In this document: positions 8,486-17,364 of the stretch, one piece after another
Position numbering within the stretch: the stretch's first letter is position 1
Layout: the number at the start of each line of letters is the position of its first letter
NCBI RefSeq assembly: GCF_041154745.1
Contig: NZ_AP031573.1
Span: 3,596,001 to 3,660,000 of the forward strand
Length of the DNA: 64,000 nucleotides
DNA from: Flavobacterium sp. CFS9
Lineage (GTDB): Bacteria > Bacteroidota > Bacteroidia > Flavobacteriales > Flavobacteriaceae
Reading direction: 5' to 3'
Made by a program: the position numbers and the translations under genes
Notes under the pieces: model-generated
What the model saw: the letters and a program-made list of their open reading frames with translations, nothing else
Databases searched by the model: none
Told to the model about the DNA's origin: nothing

Positions 8486-8728
8486 TTATGCTTTTTTGAT
8501 TAAGCTGATAATGAACAGTAATACCCAGGCTCCTCCAACAGCAATTATAATTTGCCAAAGAAGTCCGCCACCGCCGATACCTAATTTACCGGCAATCCAG
8601 CCACCAATAATACCGCCAACAATTCCTACGACGATATTACCTAATAGCCCAAAACCTGCGCCTTTCCAGATCTGACCTGCAAGCCATCCTGATATGGCAC
8701 CAATAAGTAAAAAATATAAAAATTCCAT
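8486..8728 (-). CDS. GlsB/YeaQ/YmgE-type small membrane protein
   Basis: The protein starts MEFLYFLLIGAISGWLAGQI and has three glycine-rich hydrophobic segments (GLLGNIVVGIVGGIIGGWIAG, then LLWQIIIAVGGAWVLLF). This is the pattern of the GlsB/YeaQ/YmgE (transglycosylase-associated) stress proteins of the inner membrane. I use the Met at 8728, which begins the conserved sequence; an upstream in-frame Met at 8755 would add nine polar residues. The gene lies 32 bp after aqpZ, so the two are probably co-transcribed. Confidence 0.9.
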   Translation of the reverse strand: MEFLYFLLIGAISGWLAGQIWKGAGFGLLGNIVVGIVGGIIGGWIAGKLGIGGGGLLWQIIIAVGGAWVLLFIISLIKKA

Positions 8729-8760
8729 ATGATCAATTTTAGAGGTTAAAGACAAGTTGA

Positions 8761-9468
8761 TTAAGCTTCGGCGTGATTTTGCAGTACCGTTTTATAGATG
8801 AAACCTGCTACAATAGCACCCAGAATTGGAGCTGCCCAAAACAGCCAGACTTGAGAAAGTGGTTCTCCACCAACAAAAATAGCCTGAGATAATGATCTTG
8901 CAGGATTTACAGAAGTATTAGTAATTGGAATACTGATTAGGTGTATTAAGGTTAAAGCAAATCCAATTGCAATACCGGCAAATCTTCCGTTGGCAAATTT
9001 ATCTGTAGCTCCTAAAATTACTAATAAGAAAAACAAGGTTAGTACAAACTCAGCGATAAAAGCAGATTGCAGGGAATATCCGTCAGGGGAGAAGGCTCCA
9101 AAACCATTAGAAGCAAAAGCTCCTGCTTTGGTGTTATCAATGACAAAACCTGCTTTTCCTGATGCAATGGTAAATAAAGTTCCTGCGGCTGCAAGAGCAC
9201 CAACGCATTGTGCCACTATGTAAGGAATTAAGTCTTTTGCAGGAAATCTGCCGCCTGCCCATAAACCAAAAGAAACAGCCGGATTAAAGTGGCCTCCTGA
9301 AATATGTCCTACGGCATAAGCCATTGTAAGTACTGTTAAACCAAAAGCCAGTGCAACACCCGCAAATCCGATTCCTAAGTCGGGAATTCCGGCTGCAAAA
9401 ATTGCGCTTCCACAACCTCCAAAAACCAGCCAAAAAGTTCCAAAAAACTCTGCAAATAATTTTTTCAT
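8761..9468 (-). CDS. aqpZ: Aquaporin Z-type water channel
   Basis: An MIP-family channel of 235 residues with six predicted membrane segments and both pore motifs: NPA at 62-64 (GGHFNPAVS) and NPA at 188-190 followed by Arg191 (SVNPARSLS). The His in FALTLIHL and Arg191 fit the narrow AqpZ water-selective filter better than a glycerol facilitator, which would have a longer loop after the second NPA. It acts in the inner membrane in osmotic water exchange. It precedes the GlsB-like gene and follows a DoxX-like gene by 29 bp, suggesting one osmotic/membrane-stress unit. Confidence 0.95.
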   Translation of the reverse strand: MKKLFAEFFGTFWLVFGGCGSAIFAAGIPDLGIGFAGVALAFGLTVLTMAYAVGHISGGHFNPAVSFGLWAGGRFPAKDLIPYIVAQCVGALAAAGTLFTIASGKAGFVIDNTKAGAFASNGFGAFSPDGYSLQSAFIAEFVLTLFFLLVILGATDKFANGRFAGIAIGFALTLIHLISIPITNTSVNPARSLSQAIFVGGEPLSQVWLFWAAPILGAIVAGFIYKTVLQNHAEA

Positions 9469-9497
9469 AATAAATAGTTTTAATTAATAGTTGATTG

Positions 9498-9854
9498 TTA
9501 AAAAGTATATTGGTATGCCCACAAAATCAAGACAATCTGAATGGGCAAGCGTATAAACAAAATCCACTTGGGTAAACCAAAACTTGCTTTTTTATTCTGA
9601 TACATATAAAGATTGGAAGGGAATACAGCAATTAAAGTAGCTATAATTCCCCATGCACCAAAATGAGAGGTAACAGGAATCATGAGGAGTATGCCGAAGA
9701 TAACCTCGGCAACACCACTTAAAATATTTATTAATTTAGGATTTGAAAAGAATGGGGGAATGATCCTAAGGTACATTCCCGGTTTTCTGAAATGATTGAA
9801 TCCGGCAATAATATAAAGCGAAGCCATTAAATATAAATGCCAGGGTAAATTCAT
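9498..9854 (-). CDS. DoxX-like small membrane protein
   Basis: The protein has 118 residues with four hydrophobic segments: LYLMASLYIIAGFNHF, then LSGVAEVIFGILLMIPV, WGIIATLIAVFPSNLYM and LFIRLPIQIVLILWAY. The GFNHFRKP turn and overall layout match the DoxX/DUF-type family found in many Bacteroidota. A role in redox or membrane homeostasis is suggested for relatives, but nothing specific can be said here. It lies 29 bp upstream of aqpZ on the same strand. Confidence 0.85.
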   Translation of the reverse strand: MNLPWHLYLMASLYIIAGFNHFRKPGMYLRIIPPFFSNPKLINILSGVAEVIFGILLMIPVTSHFGAWGIIATLIAVFPSNLYMYQNKKASFGLPKWILFIRLPIQIVLILWAYQYTF

Positions 9855-9939
9855 GATAAATAGGATTGTTTATCACGAATTTATAAAAAAATTAACAATT
9901 ATTGCGCTACAAGAGGCTTTTTTTTAGAGCGTTTCTAAA

Positions 9940-10839
9940 TTAGCTGTTCTTGCGCTTGAAATTTACATTCATAATAACAATGGCTAAAATGATCAGAATA
10001 ATTCCAATCCATTGTGTAAGGATTACTTCTTCACCTAGCAAAACATAGGCCATGGTTACCGAAACCGGCAGTTCAAGGGCAGAAACGATGCTTCCAAGAC
10101 CAATTCCCGTTAATGGAAATCCAAGATTCATTAACATCGGAGGAATGATAGTTCCGAATAAAGCCAATACGATTCCCCATTTTGCAAATATGGCAAGGTT
10201 AAAAGGAGTAACCTGAGTTGCGAAGGCAAATGAAAATACGATAATAGAACCTCCAAACAGCATATACAAACTACGTTGTGCTGACGAGATTCCGGTTGCA
10301 ACGCGATTGGCGGTAAACATAGTAGTGGTAAAAGAGGCAGCTGCCAGCATTCCCCAAGCAAGTCCTCTCCAGTCCAGTTCGATTTCGTTGTGTAGAATAT
10401 TAGTGGCTAAAACAGTACCGATAAGAACAATAAATACTGAAAATACTTTTTGTCTGGAAGGTAATTTCTTTTCTAAGATCATTTCAAGTAAAACACCTAT
10501 CCAGACAGTTTGCATTAGTAAAACGATACCAATGGAAACAGGGATATATTTTACCGCCAGATAATAAAACAAACTGGTCATTCCTAATGAAGTACCGGCA
10601 AGCATTAAGCTGAATATATTTTTTGGAGTAGCTTTTACAACATTGTCTTTATGTTTTAGTTTTTGGAATGTATTGATTAGTAAAATACCAATGATTCCTA
10701 ATACAAATTGAGAAGTGGTTACTTCGGCAGTAGTATATCCTTCTGTGTAGGCCATTTTTACGAAAGTGGCTAACATTCCATAAGTTGTAGCTCCTAAGGC
10801 TACTAAAAATACTCCTTTTAATACGTTGTTTTGTGACAT
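9940..10839 (-). CDS. EamA/DMT-family transporter
   Basis: This 299-residue protein has about ten transmembrane segments in two EamA repeats (roughly residues 8-145 and 155-293). Examples are VFLVALGATTYGMLATFVKMAY at the start and LGSIVSALELPVSVTMAYVLLGE in the second repeat. The family exports small metabolites such as amino acids; the substrate is not predictable. A TACCTTTG -7 box sits about 35 bp upstream of the start. It appears monocistronic. Confidence 0.92.
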   Translation of the reverse strand: MSQNNVLKGVFLVALGATTYGMLATFVKMAYTEGYTTAEVTTSQFVLGIIGILLINTFQKLKHKDNVVKATPKNIFSLMLAGTSLGMTSLFYYLAVKYIPVSIGIVLLMQTVWIGVLLEMILEKKLPSRQKVFSVFIVLIGTVLATNILHNEIELDWRGLAWGMLAAASFTTTMFTANRVATGISSAQRSLYMLFGGSIIVFSFAFATQVTPFNLAIFAKWGIVLALFGTIIPPMLMNLGFPLTGIGLGSIVSALELPVSVTMAYVLLGEEVILTQWIGIILIILAIVIMNVNFKRKNS

Positions 10840-10872
10840 CTTAATCTGTTTATTTTAAAAAATTTAAGCCGG

Positions 10873-10880
10873 CAAAGGTA
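10873..10880 (-). promoter_or_regulatory. Candidate Bacteroidota -7 box for the EamA gene
   Basis: TACCTTTG on the minus strand matches TAnnTTTG exactly and lies about 35 bp before the ATG. No clear TTG was found at the expected -33 distance. Confidence 0.4.
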
Positions 10881-10990
10881 AGCTATTTTGTTTAGGATTT
10901 AATAGAAAATATTCAGAAACGTTGTGATTGCGTTTATTTGGCTCTTTTCGTGAGGTTTAAAATTGAAGATTTGACAGGATTGTATAAAAT

Positions 10991-11023
10991 AAAAAAACCA
11001 CCATGAAATATATCGTGGTGGTT
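10991..11023 (-). terminator. Terminator of the nrnA/gldI/peptidyl-prolyl isomerase operon
   Basis: AACCACCATGA (10996-11006) pairs with TCGTGGTGGTT (11013-11023), an 11-bp stem with one G-T pair and a 6-nt loop. On the minus strand it runs into a seven-T tract. It lies just after the last gene of the operon, which ends at 11052. Confidence 0.88.
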
Positions 11024-11051
11024 GATTTTAAGTTCGGTAAAGTACTTTGAA

Positions 11052-12194
11052 TTACTTTACTGGCTGCTCTTTATAAGTTTCGATTTCAAAGATTAAAGTA
11101 GCGTTTGGCGGAATTACACCTCCTGCACCTTTTTCTCCATAAGCTAAATTAGAAGGAAGAAAGAATATGGCTTTTTCTCCATCCGTCATCATGTCTAGAG
11201 CTTCTATGAAACCAGGAATCATTCCGTCTTTTTTCCCTACAACAAAAGGGAAAGCTTTGTATCCTTTTTGAGCATCACGGTTGGCATCATATTTACCATA
11301 AGCTTTTGCTACATTGGCGATACTACTGTCAAAAAGATTTCCATCTTCAAAATATCCGGCATAGTGGAAGTAAATGTTAGACCCTTCAGCACCTTTAACA
11401 CCTGTTCCTTTTTGCGTAATCACATATTTTAAACCGGAAGGAGTTGCAGTAGCTTTTGCTTTTGTAGCTGCAAAATAAGCTGCTTTTTCAGTGATTACTT
11501 TTTGAGATTCTGCTTTTTTAGCCTCTTGTTTTTTTACATCTTCGGCAAGTACTTTTAGAGCATCGAATTTTTTGGCTGCAGCACCTTTGCGTGTGATGGT
11601 AATTTTTGTCATGATATCGTCCTGAACAATTTTATTTACATTGTCCATTCCTGAAACCACATGACCAAAAATAGTATGTTTACCATTTAACCATGGTGTA
11701 TCTTTATGTGTGATGAAAAACTGACTTCCGTTTGTAGCAGGACCAGAATTAGCCATTGCCAGAACTCCGCCTTTTTCAAATTTTAAATCTTCTGTAAATT
11801 CATCTTTAAAGGCATATCCCGGACCACCTGTACCGTTTCCGTCAGGATCTCCACCCTGAATCATGAAATCATTGATTACTCGGTGAAATTTCAATCCGTC
11901 GTAAAAAGGTTTTCCTTTAAGTCTTTCCACCTTAACGTTAGGGTTTGTTCCTTCTGCCAGCGAGATAAAGTTAGCCACAGTTACCGGGGCTTTTACATAT
12001 TCTAAAGAAACCACAATATCTCCTTTTGTAGTAGCTATTGTAGCAAAAATACCCTCGCCAGGATTGGCTTTAGGAGCTATATTTGCTGCTGTCGCTGCTG
12101 TTTTTGGCTTTGGTTTGGCGACTGGTTTTTTAGTAGCCTGAGCCTGAATATTTACAACTGCCAGGCAAAATAAAAATAGAAATTTAAACTTCAT
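11052..12194 (-). CDS. Exported cyclophilin-FKBP fusion peptidyl-prolyl isomerase
   Basis: The protein (380 aa) has a signal peptide ending VNIQAQA and a Lys/Pro/Ala-rich linker. A cyclophilin domain follows at about 50-205 (FHRVINDFMIQGGDP, GSQFFITHKDTPWLNGKHT) and an FKBP domain at about 265-378 (FHYAGYFEDGNLFDSS, GMIPGFIEAL, AYGEKGAGGVIPPNATLIFE). Both catalyse proline cis-trans isomerisation and probably assist folding of exported proteins in the periplasm. It is last in a four-gene operon 41 bp after a paralogue with the same two-domain plan, suggesting a tandem duplication. Confidence 0.94.
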   Translation of the reverse strand: MKFKFLFLFCLAVVNIQAQATKKPVAKPKPKTAATAANIAPKANPGEGIFATIATTKGDIVVSLEYVKAPVTVANFISLAEGTNPNVKVERLKGKPFYDGLKFHRVINDFMIQGGDPDGNGTGGPGYAFKDEFTEDLKFEKGGVLAMANSGPATNGSQFFITHKDTPWLNGKHTIFGHVVSGMDNVNKIVQDDIMTKITITRKGAAAKKFDALKVLAEDVKKQEAKKAESQKVITEKAAYFAATKAKATATPSGLKYVITQKGTGVKGAEGSNIYFHYAGYFEDGNLFDSSIANVAKAYGKYDANRDAQKGYKAFPFVVGKKDGMIPGFIEALDMMTDGEKAIFFLPSNLAYGEKGAGGVIPPNATLIFEIETYKEQPVK

Positions 12195-12235
12195 GATGTT
12201 CCGAATTTAAGTCTATGATGGTTTTCTGAAAAAAA

Positions 12236-13312
12236 TTATTGTGGTTTTTCTAATAATTGAACTTCGAAAATAATATTAGCATTTGGTGGAATTACTCCGC
12301 CAGCACCAGTTGCTCCATAAGCTAAATGTGCAGGAATAAAAAGTACAGCTTTGTCTCCGAATGATAATTGCTCAATTCCTTCAATAAAACCAGGAATCAT
12401 TCCGTCTTTACGACCTGCCTGGAAAGGAATTGGCTGATATCCGTGTGCTTCAGCTCTTGCAGCATCAAATTTTCCGAAAGCTTTATTTACTTCTTCTACG
12501 CTTGAATCAAACAAAGTTCCGTCTTCTAAGAAACCTGAATAATTGATGTACAATTGAGCTCCTGTAGCCGGTTTTTTACCTGTTCCTTTTTCAGTAATTA
12601 CAAATTCTAAACCTGAATTGGTTTTGGTCGCTTTAGGTTTGATAGAGGCTAAATAAGCTACTTTTTCTTTTTGTACACCTGCGTATTTCCCTTTTTCTTT
12701 AGCAATTTCAGAGAAATAATCGTGAAATACTTTTACAGCATCAAATTTTTTGGCAGCTTCACCATTTCTGATGATTTTTACCGAAACAATTTTGTCGTCC
12801 TGTTTGATTTGATTCACCACTTCCTGTCCTTTTTCAACCACATGACCGAAAATAGTGTGTTTTCCGTCTAACCATGGAGTTTCAACATGTGTGATGAAAA
12901 ACTGACTGCTGTTTGTAGCAGGGCCATTGTTTGCCATTGCCAAAACACCTGCTTTATCAAATTTTAAATCTGTAATTTCATCTTTAAATCGGTATCCTGC
13001 ATCACCTGAACCGGTTCCTTCCGGATCTCCGGTCTGAATCATGAAATTTTCAATAACCCTGTGGAATTTCAATCCGTCGTAAAAAGGTTTTCCTTTTAGA
13101 TAATCTTTAGTAACAAACTCGCTTTTGCCTTCGGCTAAGGTTACGAAGTTGGCAACCGTAACCGGTGCTTTTTTATAATCCAATTCAACAATAATGTGCC
13201 CTTTATTGGTTTCAATATCCGCATATAAACCATCAGGCAGGTTGCTGTGTTCGTCTTTACAAGAGAATAATGAACTAACGGCAAGTAATACTAGTAGAAT
13301 ACTTTTTTTCAT
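12236..13312 (-). CDS. Cyclophilin-FKBP fusion peptidyl-prolyl isomerase, lipoprotein paralogue
   Basis: This has the same architecture as its downstream neighbour: cyclophilin at about 30-195 (FHRVIENFMIQTGDP, SSQFFITHVETPWLDG) and FKBP at about 250-357 (INYSGFLEDGTLFDSS, GMIPGFIEGI, AYGATGAGGVIPPNANIIFE). It carries a lipoprotein signal (MKKSILLVLLAVSSLFSC, Cys18) instead of a cleavable signal peptide. It is therefore membrane-anchored while its paralogue is soluble, which suggests division of labour in envelope protein folding. It starts 16 bp after gldI. Confidence 0.94.
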   Translation of the reverse strand: MKKSILLVLLAVSSLFSCKDEHSNLPDGLYADIETNKGHIIVELDYKKAPVTVANFVTLAEGKSEFVTKDYLKGKPFYDGLKFHRVIENFMIQTGDPEGTGSGDAGYRFKDEITDLKFDKAGVLAMANNGPATNSSQFFITHVETPWLDGKHTIFGHVVEKGQEVVNQIKQDDKIVSVKIIRNGEAAKKFDAVKVFHDYFSEIAKEKGKYAGVQKEKVAYLASIKPKATKTNSGLEFVITEKGTGKKPATGAQLYINYSGFLEDGTLFDSSVEEVNKAFGKFDAARAEAHGYQPIPFQAGRKDGMIPGFIEGIEQLSFGDKAVLFIPAHLAYGATGAGGVIPPNANIIFEVQLLEKPQ

Positions 13313-13328
13313 TTTTAAAAGGTTGTTT

Positions 13329-13970
13329 TTACGGGTTTAAGGTATCTTTTTTAGTTTGAACTACAGTTTTAGGCACTGTTGCTTTAGGGGTTTGTGCAGC
13401 TGTAGCTGTTGGAATGGCAGCTGGATCCGGTACAAAGTTGCGAAGGGTAACCGTGCACATTAAGGACTGATTTGGTCCTATTTTTTTATTGTCTCCGTGA
13501 TATCCGTAAGCGATATGCGAAGGGAATAAGAAGGTCACGGTTTCATTTTTGTGCATCATTTTTATACCGTCACGTAATCCCATCATGATGTCTTGCTTGT
13601 CTACATAATAGGTTTGCGGACCAAGATCGGCTTCAGAATAGATTATTTTGCCATTGATGTCTTTTACTTCCAGATTAAAATAAGCGATATCCCCTTTTTT
13701 AGGAGTCTGGAGATCAGTTTCATTTCGTTCGTCATAATACAGCCAGTATCCTTTACGAGTGGCGTAGTATTTTGTTTTCGGATTGCTTTTGATTATTTTT
13801 TTGATAACATCCTCTTCATTGGCTACTAATTTTTTATTTCGATCGGCTGATTTCTTCATAAAAGTACCGGAAGCCTGAGAAATAGGTCTTCTGGCATCTT
13901 CGTGTTGTTTACAGCCAACCAATAAAACAGCAAAAAGTAGGGCGCAACTGCTTCGTTTTAAGTAGTTCAT
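13329..13970 (-). CDS. gldI: Gliding motility-associated FKBP-type lipoprotein GldI
   Basis: The N-terminus is a lipoprotein signal with LLVGCKQ (Cys20), followed by EDARRPISQASGTFMKKS, a segment characteristic of GldI. A C-terminal FKBP-like domain (about 85-185) contains YYVDKQDIMMGLRDGIKMMHK and VTFLFPSHIAYGYHG. GldI is required for gliding and T9SS function in Flavobacterium johnsoniae and is thought to help fold other Gld/Spr lipoproteins. It extends beyond the FKBP domain with a Thr/Ala/Pro-rich tail. It sits 7 bp after the DHH phosphoesterase gene and before two more isomerases, forming an envelope-folding operon. Confidence 0.87.
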   Translation of the reverse strand: MNYLKRSSCALLFAVLLVGCKQHEDARRPISQASGTFMKKSADRNKKLVANEEDVIKKIIKSNPKTKYYATRKGYWLYYDERNETDLQTPKKGDIAYFNLEVKDINGKIIYSEADLGPQTYYVDKQDIMMGLRDGIKMMHKNETVTFLFPSHIAYGYHGDNKKIGPNQSLMCTVTLRNFVPDPAAIPTATAAQTPKATVPKTVVQTKKDTLNP

Positions 13971-13977
13971 ATTTGGG

Positions 13978-14982
13978 TTATATTTCTAGTTTATTTACTA
14001 AATCTTCAAATTTTTTCAAAGTTTCTTCCATTGAAGTCTCTGATTTTCCACCTGCTGCATTACTGTGCCCGCCACCATTAAAATGATCTCTGGCAAACTG
14101 GTTTACGTCAAATCCTCCTTGCGAACGGAAAGAGATTTTAATAATTTTCTCGTCTTTATTTTCGATAAAAATAGCAGTAAAAACAATACCTTTTATACTT
14201 AATCCGTAATTAACAACGCCTTCGGTGTCACCTTTTACATAATTAAATGCGTCCAGTTCGTCCTGAGTAAGCGAAGTATAAGAGGTTTTGTGTTCTTCCA
14301 GCACTTTCATGTTTTGTAACGCACGTCCTAATAATTGCAAACGGCTGTAAGAGCTGTTGTCAAATAACAAAACAGGTATCTGGGTATTTTCGACACCTAG
14401 ATCAATTAATTCTGCAATGATACGGTGTGTATTTCCTGTTGTTCCCGGAAAACGGAACGACCCTGAATCCGTTAATATTCCGGTGTAGATACAAGTGGCA
14501 ATGGTTTTGTCTATATCTTCTTTTTTGCCTAAGAAAGAAATGAAATTATAGACCATTTCACAAGTTGATCCAAACGAGGTATCAGAGTAAGTATAAAGTG
14601 CATAATCATCCGGTTTCTGATGATGGTCGATCATGATAAACGGAGCGGTTAGCTTAGCAAGAGTATGCTCCATTTCACCGGTACGATGAAAAGCATTAAA
14701 ATCCAGTGTAAAAATAAGCTCGGCTTCTTCTAATATTCGGGTACAGTTTTCAGTATCTTTTTCAAATATTTTTACAGTTTCAGAACCTGGAAGCCAGGCT
14801 AGAAAATCAGGGAAATCATTAGGAGCAATAACCGTTGGCTGATGATTGTTTTTTAGTAAAAAATGGTATAATCCTAAGGTTGAACCCATAGCATCGCCGT
14901 CAGGTCCTCTGTGCGGAATGATAGCAATTTTCTTAGGGGTTGCGAGTAATAATTGTATCGCTTGAATGTCTTGTATTTTCAT
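13978..14982 (-). CDS. DHH/DHHA1 phosphoesterase (NrnA-type oligoribonuclease / pAp phosphatase)
   Basis: DHH-family metal motifs are clear: HRGPDGDAMGS (24-34), LDFNAFHR (Asp94) and IDHHQKP (119-124). The C-terminal DHHA1 substrate motif GGGHSNAAGG is near 306-315. At 334 residues it matches bifunctional NrnA enzymes, which degrade short oligoribonucleotides and dephosphorylate pAp in the cytoplasm. It is the first gene of the operon with gldI. I leave the symbol blank because NrnA activity is inferred from family only. Confidence 0.93.
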   Translation of the reverse strand: MKIQDIQAIQLLLATPKKIAIIPHRGPDGDAMGSTLGLYHFLLKNNHQPTVIAPNDFPDFLAWLPGSETVKIFEKDTENCTRILEEAELIFTLDFNAFHRTGEMEHTLAKLTAPFIMIDHHQKPDDYALYTYSDTSFGSTCEMVYNFISFLGKKEDIDKTIATCIYTGILTDSGSFRFPGTTGNTHRIIAELIDLGVENTQIPVLLFDNSSYSRLQLLGRALQNMKVLEEHKTSYTSLTQDELDAFNYVKGDTEGVVNYGLSIKGIVFTAIFIENKDEKIIKISFRSQGGFDVNQFARDHFNGGGHSNAAGGKSETSMEETLKKFEDLVNKLEI

Positions 14983-15044
14983 AGTGTGCGAATTTACATT
15001 TTTTTAATGTAATGCTGAAATCATTTTTTGCAAGTTAATTGTAA

Positions 15045-15165
15045 GAGGTGAAATGTGAGATGTTAAATGTTATATGTTTAAAGTGATTAAGTGATAAGTT
15101 TTAAGGTTAAAGCTTGTATCTCACATTTTATGGTTCACATTTCACATTTTACATTTCACAATCTT
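15045..15165. repeat. Inverted pair of stuttering TGTGAGATG-type repeats
   Basis: One side (15048-15080) reads as degenerate copies of GTGAAATGTGAGATGTTAAA. The other side (15117-15165) reads as the complementary TCTCACATTTTATGG.TTCACATTTCAC. The pair can fold into a long imperfect hairpin between the nrnA-like and ClC genes. Related stutters occur at 48241, 51563, 60222 and 62852. Confidence 0.55.
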
Positions 15166-16388
15166 TGATACAACTTATACTTCGCTCCTTTTACAATTTG
15201 AGATTTGTAAATTCCAACAGAACCGGAAGAGAAATATGCTATAATACATGCAATGGCGATAGACAATCCGGGTTGAATTCCAAAAAGTTCCATTCCCATG
15301 ATAGTGCAGGCGATAGGAGTGTGCGTGGCTCCCGAAAATACGGCAACAAATCCCAAACCTGCTAAAAAAGCAATGGGTAATGGAATGACTAAAGACAAAG
15401 TACTTCCTAAAGTAGCCCCCACAAAGAATAATGGGGTTACTTCACCACCTTTGAATCCTGCACCAAGAGTAAATCCGGTGAAAAGAATTTTAAGCAGGAA
15501 ATCGTACCACGGATTAGCATTTGTAAAGGAATCCACAATTACCGGAACTCCAAGACCGGAGAATTTTGTGAATCCGAAACCTGCAATGGCGATGGCCAGA
15601 ACAATTCCGCCAATAAAAGGACGTAAGGGCGGATATTTGATGTTTTTGGAGAAAAGTGAACCCCAGAAATGGGTACTTCTCGAGAAAAGCAAAGCAGCAA
15701 AACCGGATAAGAGACCTATTAAAATGACATAAAACAAAGTTGTCAGACTAATTTCAGGAACAACCGGAATGCTGTAATGAGTATGTTTAACCGGCCAGAA
15801 TTCGACAGTGAAATAAGCAGCATAGGCAACTAAAAAAGAGAGAAGGGTGCTTTTGAGATTAATTTTACTGAAATACAAAACTTCTAAGGCAAAAATTGCC
15901 CCTGCAAGTGGAGTCCCGAAAACAGAAGCAAAACCGGCACTGATTCCGAGGATAATCAAAATCCTGCGTTCGCTATTATCCAAATTGAAAAGCTTTGTAA
16001 ATTGATCGGCAATCGCGCCACCCATTTGTACTGCTGTACCTTCACGTCCTGCCGAACCCCCAAATAAATGGGTAAGTAAGGTTCCTAAAAGTACCAGGGG
16101 AGCCATTTTAAACGGAATGATTTTTTGAGGACTTTCGTATTCTTCCAGCAGTAAATTATTGCCTTTTACAACGGATTCTCCCCAATAGTGATAACTAAAT
16201 CCAACAAGCAGGCCGCCAAAAGGCAAAAGCCAGATAATCCAGCTATGGTGGATTCTAAATTGTGTAACCCATTCAAGTGAAAGTAAGAAAAATGCAGAAG
16301 CAGATCCGGACAAAATACCTATTAGAACACAAATGAGAATCCATTTGAAAATAGTAAGCAGTGTTTTTTTTAGGTTTTGAAAAGTCAT
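15156..16388 (-). CDS. ClC-family voltage-gated chloride channel/transporter
   Basis: The ClC signatures are present: GGSAGREGTAVQMGG (GSAGREG at 111-117, with the gating Glu at 116), GFASVFGTPLAGAIFALEV, and GAGFKGGEVTPLFFVGATLG in the second half, then GATHTPIACTIMGMELFG. Around ten hydrophobic helices are visible over 410 residues, so this is a compact ClC without cytoplasmic CBS domains. It conducts or exchanges Cl- (or F-) across the inner membrane. The last codons lie within the stutter-repeat zone ending at 15165. It appears monocistronic. Confidence 0.94.
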   Translation of the reverse strand: MTFQNLKKTLLTIFKWILICVLIGILSGSASAFFLLSLEWVTQFRIHHSWIIWLLPFGGLLVGFSYHYWGESVVKGNNLLLEEYESPQKIIPFKMAPLVLLGTLLTHLFGGSAGREGTAVQMGGAIADQFTKLFNLDNSERRILIILGISAGFASVFGTPLAGAIFALEVLYFSKINLKSTLLSFLVAYAAYFTVEFWPVKHTHYSIPVVPEISLTTLFYVILIGLLSGFAALLFSRSTHFWGSLFSKNIKYPPLRPFIGGIVLAIAIAGFGFTKFSGLGVPVIVDSFTNANPWYDFLLKILFTGFTLGAGFKGGEVTPLFFVGATLGSTLSLVIPLPIAFLAGLGFVAVFSGATHTPIACTIMGMELFGIQPGLSIAIACIIAYFSSGSVGIYKSQIVKGAKYKLYQRL

Positions 16389-16511
16389 TAATAAATTTAA
16401 GTTTTTAGCTACAAAAAATACAACTAAAATGAATTTTTATGGAGACAAAAATAATCTTTTTAATCCCTTAATCTGCGGCTAAATAAAAATCATGAATTTA
16501 CAGCTTAAAAA

Positions 16512-16895
16512 TTATTGTACAACAGCTGTAAATTCAATTTCAACTAAATATTCGGGAGCAACCAGTTTACTGATTTCATAGAATCCGGTTGTAGGTTTTA
16601 CATCTTTAAAAAAGGAGGAATGCGCTCTTGCTACCTCTTCGAAAGTCGAAATATCAGTAGTGAAAATTCGCGTTCTGATCACATCTCTCATGCCAACATT
16701 TAAATCTTCTAAAACTTTTTCAACACGGTCCAGGATGTTGTAGGTTTGAGCATAGGCATCATTAGCTTTTACTTTTTCACCATCAACAATAGCGACAGTT
16801 CCTGAAACTTCGATGATGTTGCCAATTCTTACAGCACGGCAATATCCCATTTTGTCTTCCCAAGGTGATCCTGTTAAGATATTTTCTCTTTTCAT
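16512..16895 (-). CDS. RidA/YjgF-YER057c-UK114 family protein
   Basis: This 127-residue protein has the chorismate-mutase-like Rid fold pattern: VRIGNIIEVSGTVAI, AQTYNILDRVEKVLEDL, MRDVIRTRIFTTDI and YLVEIEFTAVVQ. In RidA deaminases an Arg (in a PARS-like motif) binds the imine/enamine substrate; here the matching place reads KPTTGFYEISKLV without that Arg. It probably belongs to another Rid subgroup, and 2-aminoacrylate deaminase activity should not be assumed. It is cytoplasmic and stands alone between the ClC and cbpM genes. Confidence 0.9.
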   Translation of the reverse strand: MKRENILTGSPWEDKMGYCRAVRIGNIIEVSGTVAIVDGEKVKANDAYAQTYNILDRVEKVLEDLNVGMRDVIRTRIFTTDISTFEEVARAHSSFFKDVKPTTGFYEISKLVAPEYLVEIEFTAVVQ

Positions 16896-17058
16896 TTCTT
16901 TTGTTTTATTGAATTTACCTTTTTGTTTTTAAGGCAAATTCGGGTTTGTTAATAGAGTTGCAATTTATAAAATATGCCAATGAAAAAGAGTACGAATGAA
17001 TTGAAATCATTTCGGAATTCCTTCTTTTTTGTGATATTTTAAAGTGTCAAATTATTCT

Positions 17059-17364
17059 TTAATCGATTTGATGCTGTTCGTAAAGACGAAGTTTGTTTTG
17101 GGTAGCAGTAAGATTTTGTTGCAGCCCTTCTATTTTGTTCAATAGATTTGCAATGACATCCAGGCCTTCAAGATTAATTTTCAGATCATAATGAAGGCGT
17201 ATCATTTTCTCAACCGTTGGCAATTGTTCGGGTTGGAAATATTCGTCTTCTTCAAGTATAATAATTTCTACCAAACCATAATTGTGCAACTCTGTTATGA
17301 AGGTATTTTCAATTTCGTGATACAAGCAAAATTGTTTGATTTGGATTAAGTTTTTACTGCTCAT
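17059..17364 (-). CDS. cbpM: Chaperone modulator CbpM
   Basis: This 101-residue protein has a MerR-like N-terminal HTH pattern ([28 protein letters not shown]) and a C-terminal coiled coil ([26 protein letters not shown]). CbpM binds the J-domain of CbpA and restrains its co-chaperone activity. Its start overlaps the end of the cbpA-like gene by 11 nt, so translation is probably coupled. Family assignment rests on this pairing as well as sequence. Confidence 0.88.
   Translation of the reverse strand: MSSKNLIQIKQFCLYHEIENTFITELHNYGLVEIIILEEDEYFQPEQLPTVEKMIRLHYDLKINLEGLDVIANLLNKIEGLQQNLTATQNKLRLYEQHQID

Noticed and set aside
15679..15684. CTCGAG palindrome inside the ClC gene as another LacI-type site
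   Set aside because: The flanks (TACTT..AAAAGC) do not match TGTG/CACA and there is no second box; it lies in coding sequence.
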